From CAWBRT01 sp963819175 (GTDB lineage: Bacteria; Acidobacteriota; Terriglobia; Terriglobales; Acidobacteriaceae): a DNA stretch of 64,000 nt. Where the stretch lies: NCBI GenBank assembly GCA_963819175.1, contig CAWFVJ010000012.1, forward strand, positions 62,001 through 126,000, in the 5' to 3' direction. Position numbers and translations under genes: made by a program. The notes below the pieces were generated by a model. That model was not told the DNA's origin. It saw only the letters and a list, made by a program, of their open reading frames with translations, and searched no databases. The first letter of the stretch is position 1. Every line of letters starts with the position of its first letter. Positions 8,506 through 17,061 of the stretch are shown here, piece by piece.

Positions 8506-10638
8506 CTATCCCCGCAGCTTTCCGCCGAGAGCCTCCAGCGAACGGACAATCTGTTGTGCCCAGCCTGCAACCTCATCGTCACGCAGCGTTCGCTCGGCTG
8601 ACTGAAAGCGAGCCCGCAGCAGAGTGGCGTACTTGTTCGGGGGCAGGCTTGTGCCACTTTGCTCGCCGCGCAGAATTTCCACCGGCCTGAACTCCCGCAG
8701 CTCGGGAATTCCTGCGGCCTCCACCGCCTGCTGAATGCGCTCGAAAAGAACCGCGTTGTCGAAGAGGAATGAAAAGTCGCGATCCACGGCAGGGAAGCGA
8801 GGCACAGGGCGATAATTCGGCTGGCGCAACTCGCGCTGAAAGAGTCGCTCGACGAGAATCTCCGCGACGTACACGGGCTGGCGAAGCTTGCGGGCCGTGG
8901 CCAAGTCTGGATGCAACTGGCCGAAGCGCGCAACCATCGTGCCATCCATCACGGCGCGCGCCGAGCGTCCGGGATGGAGATAGGCGGGCGTGTGCTGGTC
9001 GAAGTAGAGCTTTCCATGCTCAAACTGCGAGAGCAAGGCCTCGAGATCGCCCTTCATGTCGTAGAACGTGTAAGCATTGGGCTTGCCGTGGAGGCTGCCT
9101 CCAACCGACCCGGTGGCGACGAAAGCGATGCTGTGCTTCTCGTCGACGCGCTCGCCCGCCATTTCGAAGATGTCGCCGGACTCAAACAGCTTCACGTCGG
9201 TGTTGCCGCGATTGAGGTTGTAGGCGATCTGGTTGACCATGCCGGGCACAAGCGAACTCCGCATGCAGGCGGCTTCCTCGCTCAGGGGATTCTCCAGCCG
9301 CACCGGCTGAGCGGTCGAATAGGCACGCACTTCCTCGGCGGAAATGAAGGTGGAAGATATGGATTCGTTGTAACCCAGCGCGAGCAGGCGCTGCCGGAGC
9401 GTGGCTTGCTTCTCGGCATTAGGCAAAGGGATTACAGCTCCGGCGAAGGCCGGCAGCGTATTGGGCAGCTTGAGATAGCCGTAAATGCGGCCGACTTCCT
9501 CAATCAGGTCGATCTCGCGGTCAACGTCGAGTCGCCAGGTCGGGACCTCGACGACGAAATCGGCGCTGGATTCGGCCGCCGCAACAGGACGGCGCCAGCG
9601 GGAATTGCTTTGGCTGGTTGGGGCAGGGAAACAACCGCAGAATCTCCGGGAGTCACTTGGAAGCCCAACCGGCTCAGGATGCGCGCGATCTCTTGACCAG
9701 GGATATCAACCCCGAGGATTCTTTGTACCTCGCGCTGGCTCAAATGAAGTTGGGGACGCTCCACTCGCCGCGCAAGGGCATCAATTTCGGCCTCCACAAC
9801 CGTATGCGCCGATGGCGAGCCGTCGCCCGCGGTTTGTTGCACCAGTTCGGCCACGCGCGCGCAGGCCAGAGGAGTCAGGCCGAAATCCGAACCGCGCTCG
9901 AAGCGATGCGAGGCGTCAGTATGCATTCCCAAGCGCCGCGAAGTGTGGCGAACCGTCGCCGGATCGAACCAGGCCGACTCGATCAGCACGTTGCGCGTCT
10001 GCTCGGTAATCATGGTGTCAAACCCGCCCATGATGCCGGCCAGCGCCACGGCTCGAAATGCGTCGGCGATCACAAGGTCCTGCTTGCTCAAATTGCGTTC
10101 GACGCCGTCCAGCGTCTTCAGCACTTCGCCCTCGCGGGCGCGCCGGACGACGATCTTGCCGCCCTGTAGTTTGTCCAGGTCAAAGGCGTGCGTAGGCTGG
10201 CCAAGCTCGTTGAGAACGTAATTGGTGGCGTCGGCCGACGTTGGAGATCGAGCGCTGGTCAATCAGCTCCAGACGATGCACGATGTGCTCCGGCGAGGGC
10301 CCGACCTTGACGTTGCGTACGATGCGCGCGGTGTAACGGGCACAGCCCTGCGCGTCTTCGATCTCGATTTTGAAATCCGAGAGCGGTTGCGCCCCCATCA
10401 GTTTGGGAGCGACCGGCTTCAAGTCGAGGTCGTAGATCGCCGAAACCTCGCGGGCGATCCCGTAGTGGTTCATGGCGTCGACGCGGTTGGTGGTGACCTC
10501 GGCTTCGTAGACGAGGTCTTTGCCTTGTCCGGAAAAGCCTTCGATGGCCGTGCCGGTGTCCGTCAGGTCTTCCGCCATCTTGCGGTCATCGACCGGCGGA
10601 TCGATAAAGTCGCGAATCCAACGTGGGGAAATTTTCAT
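8506..10638 (-). CDS. pheT: Phenylalanine-tRNA ligase beta subunit, EMAP-less (frameshifted)
   Basis: PheT pairs with PheS as an alpha2-beta2 enzyme charging tRNA-Phe. Visible parts: the N-terminus MKISPRWIRDFIDPPVDD; EVTTNRVDAMNHYGIAREV; the B3/B4 region with ATNYVLNELGQPTHAFD and GIMGGFDTMITEQT; the B5 region; the catalytic-like core with YNESISSTFIS and RLENPLSEE; and the C-terminal anticodon-binding fold ending ALGGKLRG. The tRNA-binding EMAP/OB domain usually inserted after about residue 40 is absent: the chain goes from GTAIEGFSGQGKD directly to LVYEAEVTTNR. The frame breaks near 10200-10260 and 9430-9510; joined length is about 710 residues. It is separated from pheS by a GxxExxY insertion. 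Confidence 0.92.
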
Positions 10639-10660
10639 TGCCTATCTCGGAAAAACAATC

Positions 10661-10690
10661 ACCACAGAGAACACAGAGAAGCACAGAGTT
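10661..10690. repeat. CACAGAG-type dispersed repeat flanking the GxxExxY gene (copy 1)
   Basis: This run of ACCACAGAGAACACAGAGAA-type units lies just upstream of pheT. Inverted relatives (CTCTGTG units) occur at 10761-10788 and 11185-11217, so the GxxExxY gene is bracketed. The repeats are intergenic and purine-strand biased. Confidence 0.7.
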
Positions 10691-10760
10691 GATACGTGCC
10701 CGTGAGGACGGTTAGGGTTCAGCTCAGGGGTTAAATCAGTGTTTATCCGGATTTAGTTCC

Positions 10761-10788
10761 GTGTTCCTCTGTGCCCTCTGTGGTTTAA
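10761..10788. repeat. CTCTGTG-type dispersed repeat (copy 2, inverted)
   Basis: GTGTTCCTCTGTGCCCTCTG followed by TGGTTTAA is the inverse orientation of the repeat at 10661-10690. It lies just beyond the 3' end of the GxxExxY gene. Confidence 0.7.
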
Positions 10789-10798
10789 CTCTTCTCTT

Positions 10799-11184
10799 CT
10801 AAAGCCGCCCCTCGCCCATTACGAATCGTCTAATCCCGTCTTTTAACCGCAAGACATGGAAATTAATCAGTAGACCGACATGCTTGTCGCTCAACTTCAA
10901 ATAGGAAAGAAGCTGCGCCTCATGATAGGTGAAATTGCATCGCAGGCTTTCAATTCCAGAATCACACAATCTTCTACCAGTACGTCAATGCGATAACCCA
11001 CTTCCAGCCTGACACCGTCGTAAACAACCGGCAGCGGCACTTGCTGCTGGACGTTGAATCCTCGCTTTCGAAGTTCGTGAGCAAGGCAGGCCTCATAGGT
11101 ACTCTCCAGCAGCCCGGGCCCCATGACGGAATGCACCTTCATTGCTGCCGAGATGATCGAACCCGTGATGTCGTTGATCTGCAA
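10799..11184 (-). CDS. GxxExxY protein (frameshifted)
   Basis: The product belongs to the GxxExxY family, small PDDEXK-nuclease-like proteins of unknown role named for the motif seen here as GLLESTY in MGPGLLESTYEACLAHELR. Nuclease-fold residues follow: YRIDVLVEDCVILELKA. After a one-base break near 10925 the frame resumes as YHEAQLLSYLKLSDKHVG and ends LKDGIRRFVMGEGRL. The total is about 128 residues, normal for the family. The gene splits pheS from pheT and is bracketed by CACAGAG-type repeats, which suggests insertion as a unit. Confidence 0.8.
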
Positions 11185-11217
11185 CTCTGTGCTTCTCTGT
11201 GCCCTCTGTGGTGCTTA
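11185..11217. repeat. CTCTGTG-type dispersed repeat (copy 3)
   Basis: CTCTGTGCTTCTCTGTGCCC followed by TCTGTGGTGCTTA sits between the GxxExxY start and the pheS stop, which it overlaps. It has the same orientation as the copy at 10761-10788 and is inverted relative to 10661-10690. Confidence 0.7.
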
Positions 11218-12363
11218 GCTAAACTGTTCCAGGAACCGCACGTCCCCTAAAAAGAACTGCTGAATATCGTCGATGTTGTGGCGCAGCATCGTCATGCGCT
11301 CGATGCCCATGCCGAAGGCAAAGCCGCTGTACTTTGCCGGGTCGTAATCGACGAAGCCAAAGACCGCCGGATCGACCATTCCCGAGCCGAGCAACTCAAT
11401 CCAGCCGCTGCCCTTGCACTTGTTGCAGCCTTTCTCTCCGCAGAAAGGACACGAGATCGACACCTCAAGGCTGGGTTCCGTGAAAGGGAAGAACGACGGG
11501 CGAAAACTGGTTTTGACCGAGCTGCCGAACATCGCCTTCATGGCGTGGTCGAGCGTTCCCTTCAGGTCGGCCAGGGTGATATTGGTGTCGACGCAGAGCC
11601 CTTCAAGCTGATGGAAGACGGGCGAGTGGGTGGCGTCGGGCGCGTCGTTGCGGTGTACCTTGCCGGGACAAATGACGCGCACGGGAGGCCGCAGGCGCTC
11701 CATGGTGCGAATCTGCACCGGAGAAGTGTGCGTGCGCAGCAGCAGGCGATCGCGTTGCGGTCGCCGCTCCTGTCCGGCGATGAACAGCGTGTCCTGGGTA
11801 TCGCGCGCCGGGTGGTTGGGCGGAAAGTTGAGCGCCTCAAAATTGTAGTAGTCGCTTTCGACCTCCGGCCCCTCAGCAACTGAATAACCCATGGCGACGA
11901 AGACGGCGATGATCTCATCCATGGTGCGCAGCACCGGATGGCGCACGCCCAGTTCGCGGTGAATGCCGGGCAGGGTCACGTCGATGCGCTCTCGCTGGAT
12001 CTGTTGTTCGGTCCTGAGGACGCTCGCCGCGGCGTTGTCCAGCACAGTGACTCGCGTTCCGTCCAGTGAGCCAAGGACAAGCTCATTCTGTTTTCGCGCA
12101 AGTCTCGCCTCTGCAAACAGCCGAATGTGGTTGACTCGTTGGCCGACATCTCGTTTGTTTGCCGCTGGCGCCGCCTTCAGCCAAGCGTCGTTGATCTGCG
12201 TGAGGATTCCGCTCTTGCGCGCCATCCAGCGGTCGCGCAACGTCTTCCATTCGGCTGCGCTTTGAACCGGCGCACATTCCTGCTCCAGCGCTTCCAGCAA
12301 GCTCCGCGAAGCCTTATCCAGCGCCTCTGGCGAATAGTCTTCGAGTTTGGGGACGGAGTACAT
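11215..12363 (-). CDS. pheS: Phenylalanine-tRNA ligase alpha subunit
   Basis: The 382-residue catalytic subunit of PheRS is complete and uninterrupted. The N-terminal coiled-coil arm (residues 1-110) is followed by class II aaRS motifs: motif 1 near HPVLRTMDEIIAVFVAMGY, motif 2 near RPPVRVICPGKVHRND with SPVFHQLEG, and motif 3 GFAFGMGIERMTMLRH. A short Cys insert (CPFCGEKGCNKCKGSGW) resembles a small zinc knuckle and is seen in other PheS proteins. It lies downstream of rplT on the same strand. Confidence 0.96.
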   Translation of the reverse strand: MYSVPKLEDYSPEALDKASRSLLEALEQECAPVQSAAEWKTLRDRWMARKSGILTQINDAWLKAAPAANKRDVGQRVNHIRLFAEARLARKQNELVLGSLDGTRVTVLDNAAASVLRTEQQIQRERIDVTLPGIHRELGVRHPVLRTMDEIIAVFVAMGYSVAEGPEVESDYYNFEALNFPPNHPARDTQDTLFIAGQERRPQRDRLLLRTHTSPVQIRTMERLRPPVRVICPGKVHRNDAPDATHSPVFHQLEGLCVDTNITLADLKGTLDHAMKAMFGSSVKTSFRPSFFPFTEPSLEVSISCPFCGEKGCNKCKGSGWIELLGSGMVDPAVFGFVDYDPAKYSGFAFGMGIERMTMLRHNIDDIQQFFLGDVRFLEQFS

Positions 12364-12393
12364 GGCAAGTACCTTAAGAGTATCTCTTCCAGA

Positions 12394-12499
12394 ATGTCAT
12401 TCTGAGCGAAGCGAAGAATCCCATTCGCTCACCGATGCCGCTGATGGTTCCGACAGTCGCGGGATGCTTCGCTTCGTTCCACTCCGCTCAGCATGACAT
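12394..12499. repeat. Dispersed palindromic repeat (REP-like), copy 2
   Basis: Arms ATGTCATTCTGAG (12394-12406) and CTCAGCATGACAT (12487-12499) pair at 12 of 13 positions. Inner segments GCGAAGCGAAGAATCC and GGGATGCTTCGCTTCG also pair. It is related to the element at 6118-6217 and lies in the rplT-pheS gap, so it would be transcribed as a large hairpin if the genes are co-transcribed. Confidence 0.75.
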
Positions 12500-12573
12500 C
12501 GGAAGAGCGGTGTTGGTGAAATTGAGAGAGCGCCGGTTGATGCAACCTAGCCTGCCGGTTCAATCCCATGCAC

Positions 12574-12600
12574 GATGGGCGGCCCCGCTGGCCGCCCATC
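12574..12600 (-). other. Strong stem-loop between rplT and pheS
   Basis: GATGGGCGGCC (12574-12584) pairs perfectly with GGCCGCCCATC (12590-12600) around a five-base loop. No T-run follows on the minus strand, so it is not a classic intrinsic terminator. It may stabilise the 3' end of the ribosomal protein message or act as a pause or attenuation site. Confidence 0.5.
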
Positions 12601-12634
12601 ATGAAGATCGTAGTGCTCAGCCTCGGTCGTAAAA

Positions 12635-12997
12635 TTATGCGGCGGCAGCGCCGGCCTTGGCCTGTGCGACCAGCGAAGCAAAGCCCGCGGCGTCTTTGAC
12701 TGCCAGATCGGCAAGGATCTTGCGGTCGAGTTCGATCCCGGCTTTCTTGAGGCCGCTGATGAACCGGCTATAACTGATACCGTTCAGAACGCAAGCAGCG
12801 TTGATGCGCACGATCCAGAGCGAGCGGAACTGACGCTTCTTCTGGCGGCGTCCGACGAATGCGGTTTTCAGGCCACGCTCCACCTGCTCTTCTGCGGCCT
12901 GGTAGAGCTTGGATTTGTTCAGGAAATAACCGGATGCGCGCTTGAGTATCTTCTTGCGGTATTGGCGGCGTTTGGTCCCACGTTTAACGCGAGGCAT
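12635..12997 (-). CDS. rplT: 50S ribosomal protein L20
   Basis: The 120-residue basic protein starts MPRVKRGTKRRQYRKKILKR and contains the L20 core RRQKKRQFRSLWIVRINAA and YSRFISGLKKAGIELDRKILADLA. L20 binds 23S rRNA early in 50S assembly and in other bacteria represses its own operon. It follows rpmI after 172 bases, a larger gap than usual. That gap holds a perfect 9-bp palindrome (13114-13132). Confidence 0.97.
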   Translation of the reverse strand: MPRVKRGTKRRQYRKKILKRASGYFLNKSKLYQAAEEQVERGLKTAFVGRRQKKRQFRSLWIVRINAACVLNGISYSRFISGLKKAGIELDRKILADLAVKDAAGFASLVAQAKAGAAAA

Positions 12998-13113
12998 TGA
13001 TTCTCCTTTTGATGTTCCCGTTTCCGGGTTCCCATGACCTCCGCTCGACGGTGGCTGGGATTAAGCGGCTGGAGGCAGGAGCCACGTCAGCTATTGGCCT
13101 CTTCACACGCTTT

Positions 13114-13132
13114 GCCGGATGACTCATCCGGC
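13114..13132. other. Perfect palindrome in the rpmI-rplT gap
   Basis: GCCGGATGACTCATCCGGC is a 9-bp perfect inverted repeat with a one-base centre. Its tight centre fits a protein-binding site better than an RNA hairpin, but no function can be assigned. Confidence 0.4.
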
Positions 13133-13169
13133 GGCAAGCCCCAAAGATCAGAATGGGGCGGTGGGCGAA

Positions 13170-13370
13170 CTAGTACGGAATCATCCGCTTGACCTTGGGC
13201 TGGTCAGCTTTTGAAACCATGGCGGGCATATCGGCCTGACGCTTTTGCTTGGTGCCCTTTGAAGTCAGGATGTGGCGTTGGAAAGCGTGTCCGCGCTTTA
13301 CCCTGCCACTCGCCGTCTTCTTAAAGCGCTTAGCGGCGCCGCTGTGCGTCTTCATCTTAATCTTTGGCAT
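13170..13370 (-). CDS. rpmI: 50S ribosomal protein L35
   Basis: The 66-residue protein begins MPKIKMKTHSGAAKRFKKTA, the standard L35 start, and ends KRMIPY. The upstream in-frame extension to 13448 is rejected because an AGGGAA ribosome binding site precedes this ATG and the family starts here. It lies between infC and rplT on the same strand. Confidence 0.96.
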   Translation of the reverse strand: MPKIKMKTHSGAAKRFKKTASGRVKRGHAFQRHILTSKGTKQKRQADMPAMVSKADQPKVKRMIPY

Positions 13371-13503
13371 TAGATTCCCTGTCGGCGGTCGAAAGCTGCC
13401 GCCGCTATATCTATGAAAACACAAGAGAGCCGTTTCCGCCAAGTCCAAGTGACTTCGGCGGGCGACTTTCTCGTTAGAGGTGCAGGCTCGCCTCGGAAAG
13501 CCT

Positions 13504-14022
13504 TTATTTTGTTTTTGGAGGAGCCAGGATCAAATGCAGGGTATTGCCTTCCTGCCGTGCCCGGAACTCAACGATAGCCTTGTCGCCGAGGTCTTTGATG
13601 AGCCTTTCAAGAATTTCGCGTCCCAGACCCTGCCGCGTCATTTCGCGACCGCGGAAGAAGATGGTGGCTTTGACCTTGTCCCCATCTGCCAGGAAGCGAA
13701 TCACGTGATTCCTCTTGGTCTCGTAGTCATGATCGTCGACATTGATGCGGAATTTCACTTCCTTGACGACGATTCGCGTCTGTTTCTTCTTGGCCTCGCG
13801 TTCCTTCTTTTCCTCCTGGTAGAGAAACTTGCCGTAATCCATAATGCGGCACACCGGCGGTTGCGCCGTCGGTGAAATCTCAACCAGGTCGAGCCCTTTC
13901 TCCTTTGCGATTTTGAGCGCCTCGAAGGGCGGAATGATGCCGAGCTGCTCGCCCAGATCATCGATCACGCGAATTTCGCGAGCCCTGATGCGCTCATTGG
14001 TGCGAATGAAACGTTTATCGAT
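13504..14022 (-). CDS. infC: Translation initiation factor IF-3, ATC start codon
   Basis: IF-3 prevents premature subunit joining and proofreads initiator tRNA. The N-domain reads RFIRTNERIRAREIRVIDDL with PPFEALKIAKEKGLDLVEI; the linker is a Lys/Glu-rich helix; the C-domain carries DHDYETKRNHVIRFL and KVKATIFFRGREMTRQGLG. The product is 172 residues from an ATC codon at 14022. No ATG, GTG or TTG suits the N-terminus; the first ATG-like start (13968) would cut into the conserved N-domain. A GGAGG lies five bases before the ATC. Rare AUU/AUC starts are the known basis of infC autoregulation. Confidence 0.93.
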   Translation of the reverse strand: MDKRFIRTNERIRAREIRVIDDLGEQLGIIPPFEALKIAKEKGLDLVEISPTAQPPVCRIMDYGKFLYQEEKKEREAKKKQTRIVVKEVKFRINVDDHDYETKRNHVIRFLADGDKVKATIFFRGREMTRQGLGREILERLIKDLGDKAIVEFRARQEGNTLHLILAPPKTK

Positions 14023-14032
14023 ACGGTCCTCC
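14023..14032 (-). promoter_or_regulatory. Ribosome binding site fixing the ATC start of infC
   Basis: On the minus strand GGAGG (plus coordinates 14028-14032) is followed by the five-base spacer ACCGT and then ATC GAT AAA CGT TTC. The strong site with ideal spacing supports ATC as the genuine start codon. Confidence 0.8.
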
Positions 14033-14128
14033 GATGTATGGAAATCGCCCGATTATAGCATGCCCAGAGTAGATGTTTACGCGACGGGCCTTTTCTAAGC
14101 TGCTGGTTCGTTGCTGCAACCGCACGAA

Positions 14129-15553
14129 CTATCCCCGAAGCTGTCCCATCAGCGCCTCATCCGTAATTCCAACGATCCGCGCCAAGACTGCTTGATTCGC
14201 CTGATGAATACCCTCGACCCAGAGCTTCTGATAGTTGTCGGTCAGCGCCTCGGTGCGGGCCTCCTGCTCCTTTACGTGCGTCAACGTGATTGCCTCCAGC
14301 GTCCGTCCGACGAACCCTTCCTGGAACCGCCGCTTCTTGTGTGCCGCCAGCTCACGGAGGATGCGGTTGCGTTCATGGGCCACATCGCCACGAACCTGAG
14401 ACGGCATGGCGGCAGAGGGAGTGCCAGGCCGCGAGGAATAGGTGAAAACATGGAGATAAGTGAACGGCAGGTTTTCGATCAGCGCTCGCGTCTGCTCAAA
14501 ATCGTCGTCGGTTTCGCCCGGGAAGCCGACCATAACATCGGCGCCGATGGCGGCCTCGGGCATGGCTCGCCGGATCTTCAGGATGCGGTCGGCATAATGC
14601 CAGGGACGGTAGCGGCGATGCATCTGCCGCAAGATGCGGTCGCTGCCGGACTGCAACGGGACGTGCGCGTGCTTGCAGATGCGCGGAGAGGAGGCCGCCA
14701 GATCGATCAGCTCATCGCTCCAATCCATCGGTTCGACCGAGCTGATGCGAATCTTTTCTACCCTTGTTTCCGCCAGAATCGCACGCAGCAATTCGGCAAA
14801 GCGCACGCGCTGCGCTGCGCTCTGGCTGGACATCGGCGGCGAAAAATCTCGTCCCCAACGACCAAGGTTGATGCCCGAGAGCACGATTTCACGGTATCCG
14901 CTGGCCACCAGCTCGCGAACGCTGGCAAGTACCTGCTCTAATTTCAGAGACCTGCTCTTGCCGCGAACAAACGGAATAATGCAGAAGGAGCAGCGGTTGT
15001 TGCAGCCGTCCTGCACCTTCAGGTTGGGGCGCGTCTTTTCGCTGGCCGTATCGGCTTCGAATACGGGAGCGGCTGTCAGTTCGGTATGCGCGAAGATGTC
15101 GCCTACGATGATTTCCGCCGGCGACGCGCTATTTTGCGGCAGCTTTGCATTCAGAGTCGAAAGCGGAACGAATCCGCCCGCGAGGGGCAGAGCCTCCGCC
15201 TGTCGATGTTGGCCTGCCCGCTCGACAGCGATCTCCGCAAGCTGGGACTTGTGCGAGTTTCCCACGACCAACGAGACACCAGGCAGCGACGCCAATTCGC
15301 CGGGCGCGCGCTGCGCGTAGCAACCAGTTACAATGATCCGGGCCCCGGGATTTTCGCGATGGATGCGGCGGATGGTGGCGCGTGCGTCATGATCGGCTGA
15401 GGTGGTGACCGTGCAGGTGTTTAACACCACCAATTCCGCTTGTGTGGTTGCCGTCGCGCGCGTCATGCCTTTTTCCAGGAGATCGCGCTCCACGGCGGCG
15501 CCATCGGCTTGAGTGGCGCGGCATCCGAAGTTTTCCACAAAGAAGGTGCCCAC
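14129..15553 (-). CDS. mtaB: tRNA t6A37 methylthiotransferase MtaB (MiaB-like radical SAM)
   Basis: This radical-SAM enzyme converts t6A37 of tRNA to ms2t6A. The N-terminal UPF0004 domain starts VGTFFVENFGCRATQADGA and supplies its cluster cysteines (NFGC, NTCTV, TGCYAQR). The radical SAM motif CNNRCSFCIIPFVRGKSRS is intact, and ADVMVGFPGETDDDF is typical of the family. A TRAM-like C-terminus follows. The GTG at 15553 gives 474 residues, a normal length. The longer frame to 15802 is rejected because it would overlap the divergent receiver gene and adds unrelated sequence. A TATAAT lies eight bases upstream of the GTG, so the message may be leaderless. Confidence 0.9.
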   Translation of the reverse strand: MGTFFVENFGCRATQADGAAVERDLLEKGMTRATATTQAELVVLNTCTVTTSADHDARATIRRIHRENPGARIIVTGCYAQRAPGELASLPGVSLVVGNSHKSQLAEIAVERAGQHRQAEALPLAGGFVPLSTLNAKLPQNSASPAEIIVGDIFAHTELTAAPVFEADTASEKTRPNLKVQDGCNNRCSFCIIPFVRGKSRSLKLEQVLASVRELVASGYREIVLSGINLGRWGRDFSPPMSSQSAAQRVRFAELLRAILAETRVEKIRISSVEPMDWSDELIDLAASSPRICKHAHVPLQSGSDRILRQMHRRYRPWHYADRILKIRRAMPEAAIGADVMVGFPGETDDDFEQTRALIENLPFTYLHVFTYSSRPGTPSAAMPSQVRGDVAHERNRILRELAAHKKRRFQEGFVGRTLEAITLTHVKEQEARTEALTDNYQKLWVEGIHQANQAVLARIVGITDEALMGQLRG

Positions 15554-15554
15554 T

Positions 15555-15574
15555 GGGTTTATTATAGCAATCGA
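15555..15574 (-). promoter_or_regulatory. Putative -10 element immediately upstream of mtaB
   Basis: On the minus strand GCTATAATAAACCCA precedes GTG. A consensus TATAAT eight bases from the start codon would place the transcript start at or next to the GTG. No good -35 hexamer is visible. Confidence 0.4.
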
Positions 15575-15696
15575 TCTGCTTGCTTCCGGTGGGGTGCTGG
15601 CGGCAATCGGCGTATCGAGGATTACTTCGAATACAATAAGAATTGGCTGCAACGCTGAAATGAACCGACCATAAAGAAGTCGGTTGGGGGCTGGGA

Positions 15697-16152
15697 ATGA
15701 AACGTCGAATTTTGCTGGTCGACGATGAACTGGCAATATTGTTGACCCTGAAGGCGGTTCTGGAGCTGAACGGATTTGAAGTTGCCACAGCCGCCTCAGC
15801 ACTGGAAGCGAAACAAAAGCTGCAAACCGCAGAATTTGAGATGGTCATTACCGACATGCGCATGGAGAGCGAAACCTCCGGCTTTGACGTCATTCATGCA
15901 GCCCGCCAGCAGAAGTACAACCCCGCCACTGCCATCCTTACCGCTTACCCGTCGCTTGGCAACGACTGGCAGACTCGTGGTGCGCACTCGCTGTTGGTCA
16001 AGCCTGTCAACACGCCCGACCTGCTGCGTCAACTCGAGGCGCTGCTGGTGAGTCACCAGGACGCCAAGGCGCAAAACCACAAGGTTCCGGAAGCCAGAAC
16101 GACTCCGCAAGGTAAACCAGCCAGGAACAACGCTGCACACAAAGCCGTGTAG
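15697..16152 (+). CDS. Stand-alone response-regulator receiver protein
   Basis: The 151-residue protein has one CheY-like domain: acidic pocket LLVDDE, phospho-acceptor Asp in VITDMRM, switch Thr/Ser region AILTAYPS and the conserved Lys in LLVKPV. The last 30 residues are a basic tail without an output domain. Such receivers relay phosphate or act by protein contact. No histidine kinase is adjacent. It is divergent from mtaB, 143 bases away. Confidence 0.88.
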   Translation: MKRRILLVDDELAILLTLKAVLELNGFEVATAASALEAKQKLQTAEFEMVITDMRMESETSGFDVIHAARQQKYNPATAILTAYPSLGNDWQTRGAHSLLVKPVNTPDLLRQLEALLVSHQDAKAQNHKVPEARTTPQGKPARNNAAHKAV

Positions 16153-16162
16153 CGGGGCTTAC

Positions 16163-16756
16163 CTAATGTTTTGTGCCGATTCGGTAGTTGTGTACAACCG
16201 CTTCGGTGACCACTCCGGTATGTATGATCGCGCTGATACGCTCCAATTTGTGCCAGCCCATGCGGTGGAACATGTAGGAAGCTGATATCTGCCCGGCAAC
16301 AAGCGAGGCGGAGTACGTGGCAAATAGCGGCTTGTTGTCTACGAATCCGTCCGTCAACTCACCTTCATGCAGTCCGTGGCGGCGAAACTGCCAGGTCGAA
16401 ATCAGGTCCATGGCGCGTCCCGCGGCGACCGAAGCAAAGATCGCGAGATTGGCCTTGTCCAGAAACGGATGTCGATCGGCATCCGCCAGAGCCGGAGGCG
16501 TTACCCTGGTGGCCGGGGCTATGGCGACGATGGGCGCGAATGCGCCGGGCAATGCCATGGAATTCGTTGCCGACAGCGTGGAAGTTGGGCTCGAAACCGG
16601 CATAGGCGCAGATGGCAGAGCGTTCAAGCCAGCCATAACAACCGCGGAATCTCCGGAACTCGCGCCTGCCGCCGGTGGAGCCGTGACTGCATCTTCGGCG
16701 CCCGCTATGCAGTTCATTCCCAATACCGCGAGAAGAACTATGGCCAACTTTCGCAT
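16163..16756 (-). CDS. Secreted or envelope protein of unknown function
   Basis: The 197-residue protein has an N-terminal signal peptide (MRKLAIVLLAVLGMNCIAGA) with likely cleavage after AGA, or possibly lipidation at Cys16. A Pro/Ala/Ser-rich stretch follows to about residue 90. The C-terminal half has two weakly hydrophobic segments (AIFASVAAGRAMDLIS and ATYSASLVAGQISASYMFH). It resembles acidobacterial conserved hypotheticals; no function is known. Confidence 0.6.
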   Translation of the reverse strand: MRKLAIVLLAVLGMNCIAGAEDAVTAPPAAGASSGDSAVVMAGLNALPSAPMPVSSPTSTLSATNSMALPGAFAPIVAIAPATRVTPPALADADRHPFLDKANLAIFASVAAGRAMDLISTWQFRRHGLHEGELTDGFVDNKPLFATYSASLVAGQISASYMFHRMGWHKLERISAIIHTGVVTEAVVHNYRIGTKH

Positions 16757-17061
16757 ACTGTTCTATCCAGACCCGATGGCCATTTCACCTGCAAAACGCT
16801 AAGAACGTCTGCCGGAGATACAACCAAGCTCTGGATGAGAACTTACGTTACTTGGGCCTAAAAGAAGTTACGGCAAGCACCTTACGACTTCGAGGAAAGC
16901 ACCTGAAGATGGGACAAAAAGCCGCCCCGGTGGTAGGGCCAGCAGGAGTATGACCTAAGGATCAGCGCGCAGCACTGCCGAGACTGGTTGGAGGCGAGCT
17001 GCCGCTTGGAGCGCCTGGATCGGGCGCGGCCCCCGCCAATCTGCTTCTGAACACAGGCGGC
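16757..17061. other. Intergenic region, nothing recognised
   Basis: About 305 bases separate the secreted protein gene from the Ig-repeat gene. No ORF, repeat or RNA is supported. Confidence 0.4.

Noticed and set aside
8911..9696. 261-codon plus-strand ORF
   Set aside because: It is antisense to pheT, whose motifs are unmistakable.
14111..14941. 276-codon plus-strand ORF
   Set aside because: It is antisense to mtaB, which carries the radical SAM motif.
15554..15802. N-terminal extension of mtaB to 15802
   Set aside because: It overlaps the divergent receiver gene and adds sequence unlike MtaB. GTG 15553 fits the family start.
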